Origin: Casuarina equisetifolia
Lineage: Eukaryota > Streptophyta > Magnoliopsida > Fagales > Casuarinaceae
Direction: 5' to 3'
DNA: 64,000 bases
Assembly: GCA_028551475.1 (NCBI GenBank)
Contig: CM052357.1
Coordinates: forward strand, 3,534,001-3,598,000
Shown in pieces: positions 59,156 through 64,000 of the stretch. How positions within the stretch are numbered: position 1 is the stretch's first letter; each line of letters starts with the position of its first letter. Both the position numbers and the translations under genes were made by a program. The notes under the pieces are model-generated. The model saw nothing but the letters and a program-made list of their open reading frames with translations. It was not told the DNA's origin and did not search any database.

Positions 59156-60711
59156 AAATAATTTGATGCAGGTTGATGTTTGGTTCTTGTCATGAAGCAC
59201 GGAGACAAAAGGGTTTTTGGGTTCTTACCTAAAGGTCCAAAGAGTTAAAGGCTGTACAAAAATTTCTACGGAACTTTAGCCAAATTTTGACGATGGACAG
59301 TCTTGCTTTTATTTCTTCAATTGAGAAAAAAAAAAAAAAAAGACAATGGATACAGTTTGGAGGAACACGACAATTAAAGATTGGAGTACGTTTGATTAAG
59401 AAAACTGAGATCATCTTTTCTTTTATAATTATCTCTCAGCGATCCTTGGTCAAGCATCGTACAATGATGCTCAGGGTCTCCTTTAATGATAACTTTTTTG
59501 AATCATAAAGTCTAGACTTTCTTAGTTTCAGCAACGATAGGCCTCACAAAGAGAGGATTTTACCACTCTAATTACAAAGGATTTAGCGGCAAATTGCGAC
59601 CCTTGAACTCCCACATCAAATTCAGTTGGTGGGTTATCTCTATCTAGGGATATCATGCCTTCAAACACTCTATTTTAGTTTTTTTGGGTGGTCTGCAATT
59701 AATCTAGAGTTGGGAATTGACATGACACAAAATGGGTTTTTTTATTTTATTATTTCTTTATGTTAGAAGTTCATTTCCCACCTTCAAATTGGCTTGTAAA
59801 AGAGGGTACAAGAAACATAACACGTCAAAATATGGGAACATAAGATCCAAGCATTTATTTTCAACCTAACTTGGGGAAAACACTTCTTATGGATACCTAA
59901 TCTACAAAAGAAGAAATGCCTCACTAGAAACACAATTTGAATGACATGCTAAGAAAGTTAAACTCAAAAATTAGATTTTTGTACACTTTTCTTATAAGCA
60001 TAACACATCCTCTTTTATGTTATATTGAAATAATTCATTTATACTCAAAAGTCAATTCAATAGTAAAGGTTATTTTCTTTGTTAGAGAAAATGACTTCTC
60101 AACTAACATTTAGGCAATTTGAAACCTTTATTACATAATTTTCAACATACCTCCTCCTTGAGTGTAAACTAAATAAAAGAGATAGAATATAGCAATAAGG
60201 CAAAATCCATGAGAATTCAATCTATAACAAGGTGTTACATTTAAACCTTAAGCTCCAATGCTTTAAAGTTAGATTGAATCGATAAATATAACTAAAAGTA
60301 TCCAAAAAGAGTGAGATACGTTAGCATGAGCATATATGAATTGTTTTAAATGGGCCTTACTTTGAGGTATAATATGACCATCAATAAGTTAAATGTTTTA
60401 GAGACACAAGAATTCAACCCTTAAGTCACATTAGGAAGAGGCGAGCTCATTATCGTGTGGCACAAATGTAGATGCCTCGGTTTGCTCTAACTGATATCTT
60501 CAATCAATAGCCTTCAATTCCTTTCACCTAGTTATTTACTTTGGAGAAACCAAGTTAAAATCTTTATATATTTTCCATCATTTTGACTCTATAATCCTCA
60601 TGTTCAAGTTTAAAGATTTGGGACCTTGAACCCAAATAAAAAATAAAAATAAAAATAAAAAACCAACTAGGGCTAGTGAGTTGTCGAACCTAAAATCTAA
60701 GTCTTAGGGGA

Positions 60712-60722
60712 GGGGGGGGGGG
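60712..60722. repeat. G11 homopolymer
   Basis: Eleven consecutive G immediately before the left arm of an inverted repeat. It may mark the edge between U4 and the gypsy remnant. Confidence 0.9.
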
Positions 60723-61000
60723 TGTTGTTATACTTTATTGTCATTTAGTTGTATTGTAATGGTGGACATGATTCTTGACAATGGTAAGTAACTTAAATGG
60801 GTCTTGGAGACTTCATATAGATTATTGAAACTCAAGAAAAAATTATGAAAGAAAAGTTATCTATTTCCTACAATTGATGAGTTACTAAATAAGTTAAATG
60901 AGGCACATTAACTCTCCAAGCTACTTACCATTGTCAAGAATCATGTCCACCATTACAATACAACTAAATGACAATAAAGTATAACAATACACTAGACTTA
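60723..61000. repeat. Inverted repeat, about 72-base arms
   Basis: Left arm about 60723-60795 (GTTGTTATACTTTATTGTCA to ACAATGGTAAGTAACTT). Right arm about 60923-60995 is its near-perfect reverse complement (CTACTTACCATTGTCAAGAA to AATAAAGTATAACAATACAC). The right arm splits a gypsy reverse-transcriptase remnant between its LSKL and DLR residues. Confidence 0.85.
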
Positions 61001-63550
61001 AGGTAAGGCTATAATATAGTACAAATAAGGGAGGGAAGATATTAGGAAGACAACCTCCTAAACGCATTATGGACATTATGAGTTTCTAATGATGTCATTT
61101 AGGTTAACTAATGGACCAAAAAATGTTCATTCCTTAATGAATACAATATTTCATAAGTATTTGAGTAAAATGGTGATGATTTTTGTAGGATTTTAGCCTC
61201 TCAAGCAATGAAGAAGGGGGGTTGAATTAATTTTCTATTTAAAAACAATGCAAATTTCACAAGATATAATGTGACAAAACAAACAATCAAGTAAACAAAC
61301 AAGATAGAAACACAAGGAATTTTAAGAGGTTCAACCATAAAAAACAACTACCTACATCCCCCGTTACCTTTTTAACTAGTGTGGTTAAAAGGCCTTCTAT
61401 TATTCTTTGCAACCTTTACAAGAGTTCATAACTCTTACAATCAATCTCTTCTCTAAGAGATTAAAATCAATCGCACTAAAGATCTTTATGGTGAATCAAT
61501 ACAGTAATAAAATGAACTTGCTATGAATATGAAAGTTGAGCAAGCTAAAACATCATTCTATAGTAATATCAATCAAAGCAATAGGGTTAAGAATTGCTGA
61601 ATAGTGTAGTAGCTTTGATGAACACAATATAGCAACTCGAGAACTTCAAAGATCAGTGCTAATGTCTTTTGGGTTGTTGCCTCCTTTTGCTTTCTTCCTT
61701 CTATTAAATAAAAATATTTCCACAAGAGGTTTTCTTCATACCTATTGTAACATAAATTATAATTTTCCTTTTTCACTTCTTTATTTAAGTTTAATATGAA
61801 AATATCAACCTAATTAAATTGGTTAGAATCTTCTCAAGTTATTCAAATCAATTAGAATCTTCTAACCTACTAAAATAAGCTTGAGTTTCCATCTTCAAAT
61901 TCTAAAAACCTCCATAATAGTGCCTAAAATTTACTTGACTTTCCTTGCACGAGACTTCAATATGGATGGAAAGAAATTATCCCAAAAGCAGCATTTGAGT
62001 CTTCAATAATAGCATGCAAGAAATTAGCTCAAAACCCTTAAAAGAACTTCCCATTTTTGAAATAGATTTCCTCCCTAAACCCTTAATGAGATTATTCCAA
62101 ATATCTCTGAAAATAGGTTGCATGATGGAAAAAGTATTTCCAAATAAGGAGTTCAAACCTGTCATATGAGAATCTGAGCATATCTTCATAGCTTGAATGG
62201 ACATCGATTATGATCTTCACGGCTTCTCATCAACCAAAGCATAATCTTGTGATAGGGATGTAATGCATTCCATTTTTGGTTTTGGCTAAATAATGAATGA
62301 TTTTGATGGCTTCTCATAAACAAGAGTATAATATGGTCTATTGGAATGAGAATGAGCAATGGCAATCAGATATGAGATATACGGTTTTCACGGGTTAGGG
62401 TTTTCTCATTTTTCAAGCGAGGCTTGATTAATGAATATGCACTAGCTGCCTTGAGAGTAAGCATAGTAGGTTAGGCTAGTGCTTAATTAAACACCATTTT
62501 TGGATTGTGAGTTGGTTATCACATTATTAGGATTGACACGTGATACTGCAACTTGGGCTAGAGAATAAATTGAATATCCGAACATACACTGCACCAAAAA
62601 GAAAAAGATACCTTCCAAGCATAATTTGCACCAAAACAAGTAACATTGATATAAGTGAATGAAATATTTTGTCCTATCAAAACATTGTAATTCCACAATT
62701 TTCTTTAGTGACATATTAGTATACAATAAGATGTAGAAAGATGACATATTAGTATACAATAAGATGTGGAAAGATCATCTTGAACATCTAAGACTTATGC
62801 TGGAAGTCTTGAAAAGAAAACATTTGTGTGAAAGGCTCTCTAAGTATGAATTTGGGAGAATTAAGATTCAATTTTTAATATATGTCATTAATGCACAAGG
62901 GATAATAGTGCACCAAGGAAAGATAAAAGATGTCATCCAATGACTTACTCCTAAATCTTTAAAGTCCTTAATGACGGGGTTTCTAAGACTAACAAGGTAC
63001 TACAAAAGATTCATTTAGATATATTGAAACATTATTGACATGTCAAAGTGTGATGTGTCAAAGTGTGGAGCTAGAGATGTCTTCTCACAAGGAAATTGGA
63101 CAATAGTTTATTTCAGTAATGACTTACATGGAGTGACTAGTGACTGTCAACGGATTAAAATGAATTTTTAGCGATTGTAATGGCAATTTAGAATGGAGGC
63201 ATTATTTGTTGGGTAGTTAGTTTTTCATTCAAACAAATCATAAGAACCTTAAATTCATTTAGGATTGAAAGATTGTAACCTTAGCTCAATAGTAATGGCT
63301 ATTAAATTAATAGTGGTATAATTTCATATTAAGTATAATGTGGAGAAGGAGAATACAACTACAAACACATTATCCTACAGGGATTAGGAGGCTAGTGTAG
63401 GCAATGAGGTGGGGAGAATAGAAAAGTCGTGTCATGCCATCTCTTAACCAATCCCCTTTGGATTGAAACTATTAAAGAAGAAATTAGGAGCAATAATGAG
63501 GCTTAGCAATTGGTTGAATGCATTCAACAAGGGAAAGCAATGGGACCTAG
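60790..63550 (+). mobile_element. Decayed Ty3/gypsy element (RT, RNase H, integrase start), interrupted
   Basis: Frames of reverse transcriptase appear in order: NGSWRLHIDY (60.80), TIDELLNKLNEAH (60.88), LSKL | DLR (60.92/61.0) and THYGHYEFLMMSFRLTNGP (61.07). Then FV, with the active-site continuation DDILVYNKMWKDHLEHLRL only at 62.74 kb, after an insertion. The thumb and connection follow (KSLK..LTGFLRLTRYYKRFI, 62.95-63.02). RNase H is seen as WRHYLL and EKENTTTNTLS (63.19-63.38), then an integrase-start run ETIKEEIRSNNEA (63.47). Stops abound, so it is dead. Confidence 0.8.
61189..62741. mobile_element. LTR-like insertion splitting the gypsy reverse transcriptase
   Basis: About 1.5 kb separates the two halves of the FVDD active-site codons. 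It opens near GGATTTTAGCCTCTCAAGCA and contains GGGGGGTTGAATTAATTTTC and GGTTCAACCATAAAAAAC phrases typical of plant LTRs. It ends next to a 33-base tandem duplication of the host RT sequence (62709-62741 and 62742-62774). No coding domain was recognised inside it, so it may be a solo LTR or a truncated element. Confidence 0.6.
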
Positions 63551-64000
63551 GCAACATATTTTGGGCTTTATGTATTTTGGGCTTTGTAAGAATGTATTGT
63601 GTATTAGGCTTGTATGTAGTTTGACTTGCAAGTTTTGCGTGGAAAAGGATCAAATTCGTGCAAGGGATTGTTGGTAGTGTTGAAATAGGTAGGGAACCTT
63701 GGAGAGAGACCGTCTAGCATCATGATTGCAAAAAATAGAGTGAAATGGGTTAGAGCTTCTTAGACTGAGCTTCTAGGTATTTTTCTTCTTTTGTCTAGCT
63801 AGCTTGCTTGTACCATAGCTTAGTGGAGACTCTTTAATCTTACTGAGGATTCGTTCTACTAGGACCAATCTTAGGTCTAGAGTTGTTGCGTCTACTTCAC
63901 ACCAACGCCAAAAGCATTTCCCAATTACTTACCTTTAGTAGGTCAATATTGCAACCTTACGAGACAACTAGATGTATGAGTTTGGGTGCATATACAAGGC
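63551..64000. other. Unassigned right end
   Basis: Follows the integrase-start remnant. No domain or repeat partner was recognised within the window. It may be a further insertion into the gypsy element, since integrase sequence does not continue. Confidence 0.3.

Larger units (their letters stand above)
54356..60620. repeat. Segmental duplication unit U4, truncated, without a JAZ gene
   Basis: Begins inside the unit, at TAGAATTAATATCACAGCTT (like U3 at 49.47 kb), so the JAZ gene and about 4 kb after it are absent. It then follows the landmark order: 54.69, 55.0, 55.89, 56.5 and 57.93 kb. It continues with TTTTTGGGTTCTTACC (59.2, as U1), GACAATGGATACAGTTTGGA (59.34, as U2) and GCGAGCTCATTATC (60.44, as U2). 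Similarity stops near 60.6 kb. Confidence 0.75.

Noticed and set aside
1..64000. CRISPR arrays, bacterial operons, tRNA or rRNA genes
   Set aside because: No spaced short repeats, ribosome-binding context or recognisable cloverleaf or rRNA sequence was seen; the window is plant nuclear in character.

Overview
The window looks like plant nuclear DNA from a eudicot. The background is AT-rich, the coding exons are spliced with GT/AG introns, and there are plant-only gene families (TIFY/JAZ, CC-NBS-LRR, LRR receptor kinases) plus decayed Ty1/copia and Ty3/gypsy elements. The style of the receptor-kinase and NBS-LRR genes is reminiscent of grapevine (Vitaceae), but that is an impression and no search was run.

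Layout. 1-1.3 kb: 5' part of a broken LRR receptor kinase gene on the minus strand, cut by the window edge. 1.3-5.4 kb: no convincing gene. 5.4-8.3 kb: an intact single-exon CC-NBS-LRR resistance-type gene on the minus strand. 8.3-14.2 kb: mostly non-coding. 14.2-60.6 kb: a segmental array of four related units (U1 about 14.18-23.1, U2 about 35.15-44.8, U3 about 45.0-54.35, U4 about 54.36-60.6). U1, U2 and U3 each carry one intact three-exon gene on the minus strand for a short JAZ repressor of the TIFY5/JAZ7-JAZ8 type. U4 starts inside the unit and has no JAZ gene. Between U1 and U2 lies a nest of retrotransposons (about 23.1-35.1 kb): a decayed copia element on the minus strand, a nearly full-length decayed chromodomain-type Ty3/gypsy element with both LTRs, and a small element with inverted LTR arms. 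U3 carries a captured GC-rich first exon of a phosphoglycerate-mutase-like (AT74-type) gene that the other units lack. 60.7-63.6 kb: another decayed gypsy element, itself interrupted.

How the genes may work together. The three small JAZ proteins share an N-terminal LxLxL (EAR) motif, a TIFY motif and a Jas motif, but lack the LPIAR-type degron of classic JAZ proteins. From knowledge of Arabidopsis JAZ8 they are predicted to be hormone-stable repressors of MYC-type factors. Each has a G-box (CACGTG, the MYC2 site) about 200-220 bases upstream of its start codon and a TATA-like run about 110-135 bases upstream, which fits jasmonate negative feedback. The NBS-LRR gene and the broken receptor kinase next to them are defence-type genes; the adjacency is seen, a functional link is not shown.

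Limits: all exon boundaries, repeat boundaries and identities were read by eye. No tRNA, rRNA, snoRNA, miRNA precursor or CRISPR array was recognised.
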